Shown piece after piece: positions 35,157 through 46,189 of a stretch of DNA of 64,000 nt. The DNA is from Symmetrospora coprosmae. Lineage: Eukaryota > Basidiomycota > Cystobasidiomycetes > Symmetrosporaceae. Positions within the stretch are counted from its first letter, which is position 1. Every line of letters begins with the position of its first letter. The DNA lies in the NCBI GenBank assembly GCA_008802785.1, contig VUYT01000007.1, positions 372,001-436,000 on the forward strand, written 5' to 3'. A program made the translations under genes and the position numbers. A model generated the notes under the pieces. The model did not search any database, was not told the origin of the DNA, and saw only the letters and a program-made list of their open reading frames with translations.

Positions 35157-37216
35157 TCACCTCCGGCGCAAGGTTGGCTTCTTGAGGACGCCAACCCCGA
35201 TGGCGACGACAAGGCCAAAGCCGAGCATGCCAAATCCGATGGAGATGGCCCGAACATGCCGGCCAATCCAGTCCCACCAGGACTGCGGACCTCCGCCTAG
35301 CCCACCTTCATGATCGTCCTTGCGGCCTCGGCTAGAGGAGGCTGCCAATTCGGTCGAGGCCGTGCTCTCCTGCAGTGACTGCGCCTGAGCACTCGTCGTG
35401 CTCGGGCGTTGCAGAGTGAGGGTGTCATCTCTCTGCATACTCGCTCCTTGCGCCCGCTCGCCCTCCGCGACCTGAGCGGTAGAGTGCGACTCGCCCCGAG
35501 GAGAGCTGAGGTCTGGCGATGGAGCATTGGTCGAAAGCTCCTGCGACGAGAGCAGACCTTGAGAAGGCGGACTATCGCTCGAGTACAAGGCAAAGTTCGT
35601 CGAACTCGACATGGACGGCGGCACTTCCTGATCTTGGTGCGGCGATTGACGCGGCGAGAGTGCCGGCATCCCGTCGCGTGCGCCAATGTGCGATACTGTG
35701 TTCGAGACGGTATCGTCCGCCGTCGCAGCACGTTGCAGCTCGACCGGGATCTCCGACGGACGCATGCTGATGAACGTCCTCGCGGCCTCGAGCAGCTCGA
35801 GGAAAGCGTCATCCGCCCGGGTCGCAGCCGTATGCACGCCGCCTTCGGGCTCGGACCGGACACCGTGCTGCTCTTCCGCCCGCAGTGACGAGTGCGGTCG
35901 CTGCATGAGACCCGAGGCGACAAGACGCTCTGTACTGTCTGCAGGTCTAGGATCGGCCCGACTCCCTCTTCGGCTCTGTCGCGACCCGCTCTTCTTCGCG
36001 CTTGCGCGCGGTCTCCGGCGCAAGGGCAGGACCGACTGCTGTCTGGACGGGACACCGTCTCCATCTGCCTCACTGCTCTCGAGCATATCAAAGCCGAGAT
36101 CCTCGAACGACGAGGCCGAGGAGAGGTTCAGGTCCACCCAAGGCTGCTCTTCGTCTCTTGGGAGGCCACTCGCCACACGCCTGCGGTTATCGCGAGAGCT
36201 CGAGGCTCTGGCTGCTCCAGGGTCCGGTAGAGGTGGCAGCAGTGACGCGACTGTGCGCCTACGAGGAATGGGAGGTCTTGCTCTCGATTCAGACAGGGGC
36301 GGGTGACGATTCACATGGTAGGGTGACACAGACTGTGACAGAAAAGGGTTCACTCTGTGCCGTTCGGCTCTGGTCTGCCGGACCGTCAGTATCGAGGAGG
36401 GGGAGGTGGAGAGCGAGCCCGCTTCGTCCGACGCTTGCAATGGCTGATTTGCAGCCTCGGCGAGCAGAGGTGGCAGATCCAGCGCTTGCGCTTGCGACGG
36501 CTGGATGCCGGGCCTCAGCGACAGTAGTGTCGATAGACTGGCAATTGCGCGGGATCATCACGAGCGTTAACGCCGATACCTCCTTCAGTTCGCCCTTCAC
36601 GGATCACGCACCTGCTTCTAATGGCATCCTCAACGATGGACGTTTCCCTCCGCAGTAATTCCTCGCGTGTGGCAGCCTCCACCCCTCCTATCTGAGCGTT
36701 TGCGACCCGCTCGGCTCGCAGGTAGCCATCGCTGCCTGCAGCGGGTTCATCCTCGTCGTCCTCGTCTGCCTCCAGGGCGTCGGATGCGCGACCGTCGCGA
36801 GGGTTGGATGACGGCCGACGTGCTGTCAGGAGAGATGCACCACCGTGGATTGAGCGACGCCTTGGGGGTGCTGCGTCTTCCAGTGGCGTAAAGGGGTGGT
36901 TACGCCACTTTGTCACTGCTCCACCTGGAATGGGCAGTGCAGATGCAAAATACCTGCCCTGATGCGAGATGCGCTGGTTGGACGATGTCTTTGTGTCCCG
37001 CGTTGCTCCATCCCCCTTGCCCTGCGTGCCCTGCCTGTTGTTAGCAGCTACAGCGATGTCGGTCCACTCCGTCTCGCCGTCGCGACGCTCCTGCTGCTCC
37101 TGCTCCTGCTCCTGCAGCTGGCGCCGGTATCTCGCTCTGGCGCCGGACGCAGTTGCGTCACCGTGTCGAGTCCTGCTGCTGCTGCTACTCTCCTCTGCAA
37201 GAAAGAACGACGCCAT
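35157..37216 (-). CDS. Disordered tail-anchored membrane protein with AIM/LIR-like motifs
   Basis: Two exons (ATG 37216 down to about 36627, then about 36528 to 35157) joined in phase 2 (SR / PGIQPSQAQALDL), giving about 650 residues. Almost all of it is Ser/Arg/Glu-rich and predicted disordered. A single hydrophobic segment near the C-terminus (ISIGFGMLGFGLVVAIGVGV) is followed by the basic tail LKKPTLRRR. This is the layout of tail-anchored proteins of the mitochondrial outer membrane or peroxisomes. Two Atg8-binding-type motifs sit together in the middle: an acidic-preceded WVDL (36129-36140, context DEEQPWVDLNL) and FEDL (36096-36107). I do not recognise the family. The autophagy role is inference. 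The start codon is well placed, 109 bp from the divergent SLC45 gene. Confidence 0.65.
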
Positions 37217-37325
37217 CTGATGGGGTGCGATGATATGGGATGAAACCTGCGAGCTGCCGTTCCGTCCGGGTTGACCTCTTGACGCCGCGGTCGACGCTCT
37301 ATCCGCCCTAGTACAGCAGAAGAGC
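37217..37325. promoter_or_regulatory. Very short bidirectional promoter
   Basis: Only 109 bp separate the start codons of the tail-anchored protein gene (minus) and the SLC45-type transporter gene (plus). Both promoters and leaders must overlap here or extend into the coding regions. No specific operator is visible. Confidence 0.5.
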
Positions 37326-40300
37326 ATGGTCGGGGGCGTCGTCATCCCCAGTGCTGCCGCCAATGCAAACCTGCAGTTCATCGGGTGCGTTGCATTCCTC
37401 TCCACTGCTCTCTGTGGATATGGACGCGCGAAGCGTGACCTGCGACTGCTGCCTCGCCCTGTCCCTGAAGAGCTGACAGCAGGAGCCTCCATCATATCAC
37501 ACACAGCCGCTCACACGTACGAGGCAAGCAGAAATGGATACGCCATGTCCTCGTCTCGGTGCGCTTCTCCGGACCAAGGACGATGCACAGGGAGCCCTCG
37601 CTGAAGCTCGCAACTCGCCTGCCTGCCTGCACGCGCATGAGCAGATCAGCATGCTCGGGTTGCAGCTCGTGTGGAGCACAGAGATGGCCTACGCCTCTCC
37701 TTACCTGCTCTCACTCGGTGCGCGCAGCTACCAACCAGCACCGCAGGCCACCAACAGGCTGACCTGTTGTCCCATCATCCTCGTGCTCCCCCGTCGCGTG
37801 ACTTGCACCCCAACAGGCCTCTCGAAAGCTGGGATGAGCGCCGTCTTCCTTGCTGGTCCACTGTCTGGTAAGATAGATCTGCTCGTATGCGTCAGATCAA
37901 CCCGGACGTGGCTCACCGCGGCCTACTGCGACTCTCTCGACCCTACTTCGCGATGCGACGCATAACCTACCTAGGTCTAGTCGTCCAGCCGATAATAGGT
38001 ACTCGAATGGAACCGCAGCCACTCTCGCTGTTGGAAAGGAGAGCTGAAATTCCTCACCGTGTGTCATAGGCACATACGCGGACCGCTCGACATCCAGATT
38101 CGGGCGCCGGCGGCCCATCATTGCTGTCGGATGCGCGCTGTGCGTCGTCTCGCTGCTCATCTTCGGGTACACGCGAGAGGTAGCCTCGGTATTTACAAAG
38201 TGGGGGAGCAGTGCTGTGGGTCGCGCTCTTATGCATCCTTCGCATGCAAAGGTCCAGCCGCCGTAATGCTGACCGGCCGGTATGCTCGTGGACGGGATCC
38301 GCGCAGCACACCACTCTCACTATATGGCTGGCCGTCTTGGCCGTCTATGCCTTGGACTTTGCCATTAACGGAGTGCAGGCGACGGACCGAGCGCTCATTG
38401 TAGATCTCCTGCCCGTCTCGCAGCAGGAAGAGGCGAATGCTTGGGTAGCTCGACTGTGAGGCAGTATGCGCTTCAGCTTCCCTATCCAATCCAGCTGATA
38501 TTGCCAGCCTGCACTAGCTCAGGCATAGGATGTACGCCGCCGTCTTCTCCTCCCGGATCCATCCATCTCACAGCTGACGTCCGCCCCTTCCCTCTCATCG
38601 AACAGCTATTCTGGGATTCTGGATCGGCAATGTAGACCTCGTGTCCAAGTTCGGCTTCCTGGGCGACTCGCAGGTCAAGATACTCTCCGTCTTTGCGAGC
38701 CTGTTCCTCGTGGTTTCGCACTCCATCACCATATTCTCGGTCGAGGAGCGTGTCCTGCTCGACGACGGTAGAGATACCGACGCACGTGGCCCAATGACGC
38801 TTACGAACAACCCGCTCGTGACGAGCCTCGCCGAGATCTGGAGCACGTTCCGCACGCTGCCCGAGCCGATCTGGTACATCTGCAAGGTACAGGCTTTTGC
38901 CTGGGGCGGGTGGTTCCCAATCCTGTGAGCGCGTGCGGGCTCCCCTGCTTCAGCGGTCTGACAAGCAAGCCAGACTGATCAGCACTCGCGCTACGCATAG
39001 CTTCTTCTCGACGACGTGGGTCTCGGAGATTTACGACACGTCTTACGGGCCTGCGGGTGTTCCGGGGAACAGCCAGGCGGCCAGCCCCAACGCAATACAC
39101 AACGCCGATCCGGGCACACGCGCTGGGAGCCGCGCCATGTTCCTCCAAGCGTGCTTCTCCTTCTTCTGCGCCATCGTCCTGCCCTTCCTCGTGTCGTCCT
39201 TTGTGCCCGTCGCCAGCGCAGACGGTACGACCACAAGCCTCGGGCCTTCTTGGCAGCAGCGATATCGTACCCGCCACGCGGGCGCGAACGGGACGTATGC
39301 CATCTCCTGGACAGAGTCGACCATCGAGCGCCTCCTGAGACGCCTTCCCACCATTCCGTTCCAGTGGCTCGACCTCAACCTCCTCTGGGCATTCGCTCAC
39401 GTCGCTTTCGCGGTCCTCATGTTCAGCACCTGGTTTGTGGGCTCTGTATGGAGCGCCACGCTTCTATTGACGTTGGTCGGCTTCAGCTGTGAGTGACTGG
39501 AAGCGGACCTCAGATGAGCACCCGGGATAGTGCTGATAGCCGGTGAATCTCTGCGGTGTACGCGCAGGGGCAGTGACGGCTTGGGCTCCCACGTCTCTGC
39601 TGGGACAGGAGATCCTGCACGACAACTCGCACTTAGTCAAGGCAGGAAGAAGAAGCGCAAGCGGTGGCGAAGCTGCCTATTCGCCGAGGCTACAACAGCA
39701 TGGAGACCAGAGCATGCCCGAGTCTGTCGCACTTATGGAGCGCAGCAGGACGGAGGGTGGGAAGGCAGGAAGACCGGACATCATCCGCACATCGTCCAGC
39801 GGGATTGGGCGGAGTGTCTGGCTGGAGGATGGCAGCCCAGACGACCGGCATGAGGCGACGAGCGGGCTGTCGGCAAGCAGGAGCGGCTCTTCGGGTACGT
39901 CGACGCCCCGGCGCGCCCGGTCGCCGTCGCAGAACTCGGACGGCGGGCTAAGCCCATCGATCAAAGCCCCGCTGGGCGGCAAGAGCAACACTCCCAGCCC
40001 GCGCTCGGAGCGGAGCGGAGGCCGGCACGTCCCGAACGACCACAGCAGCGGGCGCGCAGCGCACCCCTCGCCGCTCAACATTGGAAAAAAGCTCGCCGCC
40101 CTGCAGAATGCCGCTGCAGACTCTCTGCCAGGCGGGAGTGCGGCGGGGATGCCAGTGCAGAATCCGAGTCAAAGCCGGACGACGCTCAAAGTGCGGCATT
40201 CGGACTCCTTCGATGGCAGCAGCTATGTGTCGAGCAGCGACGGCTCGGACGCGGAACCCGATGACGCGCTAGACCCGCGCACGGGGGACCCAGATGCGAC

Positions 40301-41095
40301 GCCGAGACTGCTCAGTTCCATTGTGATGTCGTCGCGAACGCGGACGCGGTCGCAGGACACTGTAACGGATGCGAGCGGGAGAGGAGTGGCCGGTCGACAC
40401 GGTGGTGCAGGGCAAGGGGCGGAATGGGACGAGACGGTAGATCTCGATGACGAAGAGAGGGGCTTGGCCATGGAGTCCGACTACTTTGCAAGCAACGGCA
40501 TCGTAGGTCCAGGAGAGAAGGGGAGAGTGGCGGATCAGGCAGGCGCCATTCTGGGCATCGCAAATATGTGGGTGTGCGCAAGCTCGGATACGGCTGTGGA
40601 TCGTCCCAGGCGGCTGACTTGCGTCTCTTGCGTGCATCGACAGCTTCGTTGTGTTGCCGCAATGTAAGTGTAATGGCGGGACCGGTTTTCAGCAGATCGG
40701 TACTGACGGGCCTGTTCATGCCATCTGGGCCTCTCAGTCGTGACATCGTTCATTTCATCGATAGTAGTAAGCTTCTACACCCAGCCACCTCGATGCGCCA
40801 CCCTGGGCTGACCACATGTGTGCTCGTGTAGTTCGCCTTTATGGCCGCCCCTCCTCCAGCGGACCCGCCAACACCAGAAGAGCTCGCCGCCGCTGCCATT
40901 GCCGGCTCCAGCGATGACCTGCTCCTGCTGCGCCGCATCGTGCGGAGAGCGGCTGGTCTGCATGTCCCAGCAGGCGGCAACGATGCCATCGGGACAATCT
41001 TCAGAGTAGGCGGCGTGTCGGCGCTGATCGCTGCGTACATGTGCTGGCAAATGCGGAAAAAGAAGAGGGCGGCAATGGCAGGCTTGCATGCTTGA
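37326..41095 (+). CDS. SLC45/Sut1-type sugar:proton symporter
   Basis: A member of the glycoside-pentoside-hexuronide cation symporter group that includes S. pombe Sut1 and human SLC45 proteins, which import sucrose or maltose with protons. The N-terminus joins three exons as ANANLQFIG / RSHVRGKQKWIRHVLVS / ISMLGLQLVWSTEMAYASPY. Then come LSKAGMSAVFLAGPLSG, a 24-nt exon giving LVVQPIIG, TYADRSTSRFGRRRPIIAVG (the conserved loop) and DFAINGVQATDRALIVDLLP. Next are FWIGNVDLVSKFGFLG, QAFAWGGWFPIL and FSTTWVSEIYDTSYG. A long disordered loop (about 350 residues, Ser/Arg/Asp-rich, 39600-40540) precedes IFVVLPQ, FVTSFISSIV and FAFMAAPPPADPP. It ends with helix TIFRVGGVSALIAAYMCW. About eleven introns. 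The join near 38455-38605 is unresolved. Confidence 0.88.
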
Positions 41096-41245
41096 TTGTA
41101 TGGTAACGCAGCTGCTGCAAGACTGCGTGACAGAACAAGGTCTAGGCGGCCTGCTTACGGGCGATGCCGCCTTCCTCCTGCTGATCCTCTGGTAAATATG
41201 GGATCACCGTTTTCGGCATGGGCGTCTGACGGCTAGTGCTGCCCC

Positions 41246-43082
41246 TCAGAATACGGTGCCATCCAGCAGGACGTTGATGGGCGGCCCTCCGTCGGCCCGC
41301 TTCTTCTTTGCAAGCTCTCTGCCGCCCTTCCAAGTAGCGGACTCGAGGACCTGAGCAAGCGTCAGCTCGACGCCGAGCTTCTTGTTGATGCCCGCAGCGA
41401 TTCGGTCGAGCATGATGACGGTGACCGCGCGGAACTCGACGACGGCCGAGTGTGAGGCCGGCAAAGGTGGCAGGGCAAGCGGGTCTGTCGTCTTGTCGGC
41501 GGGAAGTCCCATCGAGGCGAGGATGGCGGCGGGACGGATAGTCAGCAGACCCGAGTCGATGAGGAGACCTCCGTTCCTGATGAGCCGAAGGGCATCGCCG
41601 CTCAGCAGTAAACCAGGACCGATGTGGTACAGGAGGGAAGCCTGGGCTCGCGTGCGCACCTGTACTCGGGCAGACCTGTCGTGAACTGCGTGTTGGTGAA
41701 CTTCCAGCCGAGGATCTTGTCGAAGATCTCCATGAGCGAGTAGCTGGGAGCGATAGCGTAGCAGAGAAGGAGTCGTTGGGGAGAGAGCGCAGATAGGTAA
41801 GCCAGAGTCAGCCACATCCTCCCACCGAATCACTCAGGCCCGCAGGTCAAGACGCACTTCATCCACTGCGACAGCTTGTGAAACGCCACGAGGCCCTCGC
41901 TATCCTTCTCGACCGTCTTGCGAAGGCTGTCGCAGGCCCAGACGTCGCCCAGTGCGGTCCCGTCGAGCTTGGTTCGTGACGGTGGCCACACGCCCCCAAG
42001 TCCCTGCACGATGACCTCCCACAGCGCCTCCAGGGGCACAGAGATGGGCAGGCTGCTGGGCGAGGGCGTCTGCTGAGCGGACGGGTGGGCGCGCAGGTAG
42101 TCGACCATGTTTCCTGGCCGCGCACTGCCCGCGTCGGCGTTTGCACCGTCGCGCCCGCCAAAGTTCGCGGCATTCGCTGGGTCGGACAGCACCTTGCCGA
42201 GGTTCACCAGCAGCTGGGCGCGCCCTTCGATGCCGACCATGGGGTTGGTGGAGGGGTCCGCCTGCATGGCGGCAGCGATGGCGGCGACCGAGGTCTGGGA
42301 CAGGCCCTTGGCTGCGAGCATGGTAGAAGAGGCGGATAGACAAGTCAACGAATTGGCACCTCCATGCGAGACATGGTAGGCGTCTCCGAAAGGGTGCCAT
42401 CTCCAAGCAATCTAACTGAGGCACGCCGCGCACTTACCGTCTACGCGGAATTTGTCGGAGGTGCCGCTGAACATGCCCGAGGCGACCATGTCGAGGGAAG
42501 CGACGGCGAGTCCTTCGCTGCGACCAATCTGTGCGCCATCGTGTCCGACGATAGATCATCGAGGCGATAAGGGTCCGTGGGCACGTGCAGGCGGGGATGG
42601 TCAGCGAGCGAGCGGACGTATGAATGCAGTCAGGACAGCAAGGGAACTGCTGGATGTGATTGGCGCACCGGCTCTCCCTTTGCTGTACCATCCTGCCTCT
42701 TCTCTGTGTACTTCCAGTCCGGTCCAGCGCCCGCGTCGAGCAGGACCGACACGACAAACAGGTCGACGAGGCGCCTGGCGACCTCGATGGGCTCTGTGCC
42801 TTGCTGCGTCCATGCGTCGAGGTAGCTCTGGACGCGGTCATTGCCAGGCGAGACAAAGTGGCGCCAGCGGCCGTGCGGGGGTATGCTGTCGTACGCTGTG
42901 CCGTAGTCGCGCGCAATGAGCGAGCAGCAGAAGTCGACAATCCCAGCTTCGGCAGACAGGTCGACGTCCCAGAACTCGAGCGCGTCCTGCTCGGCCAGCG
43001 CGAAGACCGACGTGCAGCGCTCGCGGACAGCGTTGAGCGACTGCAGGTACTGCACCTCGGGCGTCTTTGTCGTCGTCGTCAT
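41246..43082 (-). CDS. URC4: Uracil catabolism protein 4 (DUF1688)
   Basis: A DUF1688 protein. Urc4/Urg3 is needed for the fungal URC route that degrades uracil, though its exact chemistry is not settled. The start at 43082 gives MTTTTKTPEVQYLQSLNAV, then RERCTSVFALAEQDALEFWD and HGRWRHFVSPGNDRVQSYLD, typical of the family opening. Later blocks are VARRLVDLFVVSVLLDAGAG, GPDWKYTE, GMFSGTSDKFRVDG, GIEGRAQLLVNLGKVLSDP, LWEVIVQGLGGVWP, FHKLSQW, YSLMEIFDKILGWKF, LLIDSGLLTIRP and AVTVIMLDRIAAGINKKLGV. The end is NVLLDGTVF. Five exons. It is convergent with the SLC45 gene (150 bp between stops). Other URC genes are not visible in the window. Confidence 0.92.
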
Positions 43083-43599
43083 TGTCGAGGAGGGGCTCAC
43101 TCTTGCGTTCTGGCTTTTGCGGTATCGGTTGGACGATAAGGCACGTCCGCCAGGTTGGCGGCAATGGCGGAAAGGGCTCGCTGCACCTCGGAAGACGATT
43201 CAGGCAGCCAGGACAACGTCTAACGTATGCTACATATGCGATCTACGACTACGAGACAAGAGTGATAGGGGGGTTGGGCTACATGTTGGATGGACGCGAG
43301 CTTTGGACGAGTCGAGATAGGCGGACAGCGACGAGACATTCATAAGTGTAGGCTGGAGCCGAGATGCGTGCAGAAAGCCGTGAGCGTTGCGAGTCGCTGA
43401 TGGGGTATCGAGACCACTGTGAAGACGGTATCGAGGCGAGCTGAGGCTGCAATGAGAGGGCAGGCGGGGAAGCTTTGCGATAATCAGCACTTGCGCTCTG
43501 CGAGCCCAACGCGAGCTGTCAAGGGGATGTCTTACCACTGATTGGGTACGTGTGGTGATGACGACGATGGACAAGACGTCGACATGTCGTTCACTTTGC
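43083..43599. other. Intergenic, nothing recognised
   Basis: About 500 bases upstream of URC4. It should contain the URC4 promoter. Open frames here have no recognisable domain. Confidence 0.4.
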
Positions 43600-44185
43600 C
43601 TATTGATCCTCATGGCTGTTGCCATCGGCGTCGCCAGCGCTGCTCGCGCTCTCAACCGAGGCAGTGTCGCTGTCCGGCAGCGACGGCATGGCAGCCACAA
43701 CGGTGCGGAAAGCAAAGCCAGCCATGAATTGCTGTCGCTCGCTGAGCGCCGCGGCCCGGTCTGTTTTCGCCCAGCACCTGCCGGAGGTGGTTGCGTCGAT
43801 GCCCAGGCGGCGCCGTTGCTCTATGACGATCCAGACGGCGTGCCACATCTTGGTGGTCCATGCAGTGATGGAGGCTGTGGGTGGTATATTCAGCGCGCGG
43901 CAAGTGAGGTGCATCAGCTGCGGGCTTGGTTCCTCCTGACGTGAACGCCTAAAAACGGCTGGCGTTCTATGCGTACTCACCATGGTACTTTCGCTGAGCG
44001 GCCGTTAGACGATACGGTTGCGCAGTGTTGTCCAAGGCGTCGATCATGTCCTCGTCGCTGCCGTCGTCCATCTCGCCATAGTACTGGTTGTACGGGGCAT
44101 TGAGGGGTTGGAAGGCGGCAACCGAGCTGCCCTTCCTATGTGAGAACGTATCTGGGGCGGTGCTGTGGCAAAGTGCGGCAGACAT
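43600..44185 (-). CDS. Hypothetical small protein, exon join unresolved
   Basis: Two open segments look protein-like. The upstream one (from ATG 44185, MSAALCHSTAPDTFSHRK) includes NAPYNQYYGEMDDGSDEDM and RLTAAQRKYHG. The downstream one runs EEPSPQLMHLTCRALNIPP, TAWTTKMWHAVWIVIEQRRR, LSERQQFMAGFAFRTVVAA and ends GDADGNSHEDQ. The obvious GTGAGT donor at about 43980 is out of phase with the downstream segment. A GTACCA donor 5 nt upstream would join in phase, either with a 39-nt intron or with an acceptor at CCAAG. The downstream frame could also start by itself at ATG 43983. About 190 residues if joined. No family recognised. A further upstream exon (SSAWLLHPDTNALDD) is possible. Confidence 0.4.
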
Positions 44186-46189
44186 ATCGTCTAGAGCATT
44201 GGTGTCAGGATGCAAGAGCCAAGCTGAGGACGGTGTGCAGGTCAGGATGGATGGATCTTCCGCGATATGCGTGGGCCGGACTGACTGCTCACCTGCAACT
44301 CGATGACACAACAGAGACCGACTCTGCTTATGCTTATGAGCGCAGTCGCAGCTGTCGGGGATGTTGAATGCCGCTTCTCTTGCGGGCACGGTGTGGGCCG
44401 GGCTGGGAGGTGAGGGGATGCGCAATGGGGCTGTGGAGAAGACGATATCTCGACCTGAGGCAGAGCGGAAGAAGAGGAAGAAGGATGAGAGACGGAAGTG
44501 AGGAGCAGTGAGTGCAGTGAGCGCATCCTCTTGCAGATCCGAGGCTGTGGGAGGCGTGCTCTCTCGCGCTAACTGTGTAGCTCGCAACCCAGAATGCCGG
44601 GGGTTTCTCCACGGACCCCGGAAGCCAGCAACCGACCAACATCAGCAATATCAGCAGCAGCAGCAGCAGCAGCAGCCGCCGCCGCCGTCAGAGCAAAGCC
44701 TATGGGCTCTCAGATCAGTCTCGCTCTCTTGCCTGCGTGCATGGAACAGCCCGCAGGGTCTTGGGTTGCATAATCTCGTCAGCGATCTCGCGGGCCTTCC
44801 CACGGCGACGAGGGCCACGACCAAGTTGACCGGGGTGGGTCGCACGGTTATCACGGGAGGGGAGCAGTGTGGGTCTGCACATCCGCACATACAGACCGAC
44901 ACAGGCCACGCGAGTGTATGCCGCAGGTCTCGTTGTATCTCTCGGTATCGGTGAATCCCAAAGAGCTGGGAAGAAGGGACGCTGTGAGGCTGCCATAGCC
45001 CGAGGGCCTCGCCGTGTCCCGAGCCTGAGCCACGGTCTCGGGACACGGCTTGCCTCTCGACCGCGACAACAGCATCGCCAACACCAGAAAGATACAGTAT
45101 GGCTGCGCGTTCAAGCAAGCCAGTGCAAGAGATAGTCTACCCATGACCGGCACAGGATGTGCTCTATCGCTCGTATGAAGCAGTCGCGACCACCTGGACT
45201 TGCTCAGGCGTCTAGGCAAATTTCGAGATGTCGATGTTGGCATGAGCCAGTCTGCAGCTTCAGCAACGGCAAAGGGCACATGACAGAGGCTCAGCTACAT
45301 CTCAACCATAGCGCATACTAACGTGTTCAGGTGAGTCCCAAGATTCAGCGCCCGTGTCGCCGGCGCGCCGCTGAAAACGCGAGATCGGCCTCGCTCACAT
45401 CGCTCTCCTTACGCCCCCGTCATCACTTTCTGGGCCATCACATCCAGATGCTCGCAATCCTCACAGTACTCAACGACCCTGCTCCACTCGCTTTTGCCTA
45501 GACTCCTGCTGCGAGCCGCTTGCCTCCGGGCAATGCATCGCTCAATACACAAGCGACAGCAGCGGGTCTAACAAGCGAAGGTCTTATCGTGGAAGAACGA
45601 ATCCTCGCTGCTTTCTTCTCGCAAGAGACAGAAAGCCCGAGGCGGAAGTCAGACGCCGGTGGATACCCTATTCACTTCACGCTCCTCGCTGCGACTGGAC
45701 TTTCATCGTTCATCAAAATCTACGCGATGCGAGGAGCACTAAGGGTGTTGCATATCTCTCTCCTCTATCCATCTATTTCCCCTGTTGTGTACCCTGCAGT
45801 AAGCCAATATGACTACCTCCCGACCGTCCTGCCCGCAGAACTCATCGCATCGCCCCGATGGCCATCATTCGAGTCACGCCAGGCATGCAGCACGTCAGCT
45901 GATCCCGAGCGGCGGTGAGCCCCACTCCACCCCTGCTTGCTCACCTGACCTGACTGCTTCCTTGCGTCAGACGCAGAGCGGGCGCCGTCTGCTGACATGG
46001 CGGTGTTGGCTCGGCAAACTTGCCCAGTGCTGGGTCCAGGCGGTCGCTCCCTTTGAACCGCGCCGTGAGGCAAGCGCACAGTGGCCAGCAAGCTGCACTG
46101 GCAATCTACAAAAGCCGCCTATGCTCCCTCCCTGTCAGCTTGTCTCTCCCCAAACCACTTGCACACGTTTTACAGCTCCCCACCGTGAC
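44186..46189. other. Gene-sparse stretch of 2 kb before the PPxY array
   Basis: No gene I can support. A minus frame at 44851-45279 contains a possible signal-like start (MGRLSLALACLNAQPYCIF) but no recognisable domain and no clear splice pattern. A trinucleotide repeat lies at 44652-44687. The last part (about 45700-46189) probably holds the promoter and leader of the first PPxY gene. Confidence 0.4.
44652..44687. repeat. CAG/CCG trinucleotide repeat
   Basis: Eight to nine consecutive CAG units followed by four CCG units. It lies outside any supported coding region. It is a simple microsatellite. Confidence 0.85.

Noticed and set aside
44851-45279. Minus frame with a signal-peptide-like start (MGRLSLALACLNAQPYCIF)
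   Set aside because: Only the first 30 residues look like anything. The rest is composition-biased, and no splice or family evidence supports it. Kept as a possibility but not listed as a gene.
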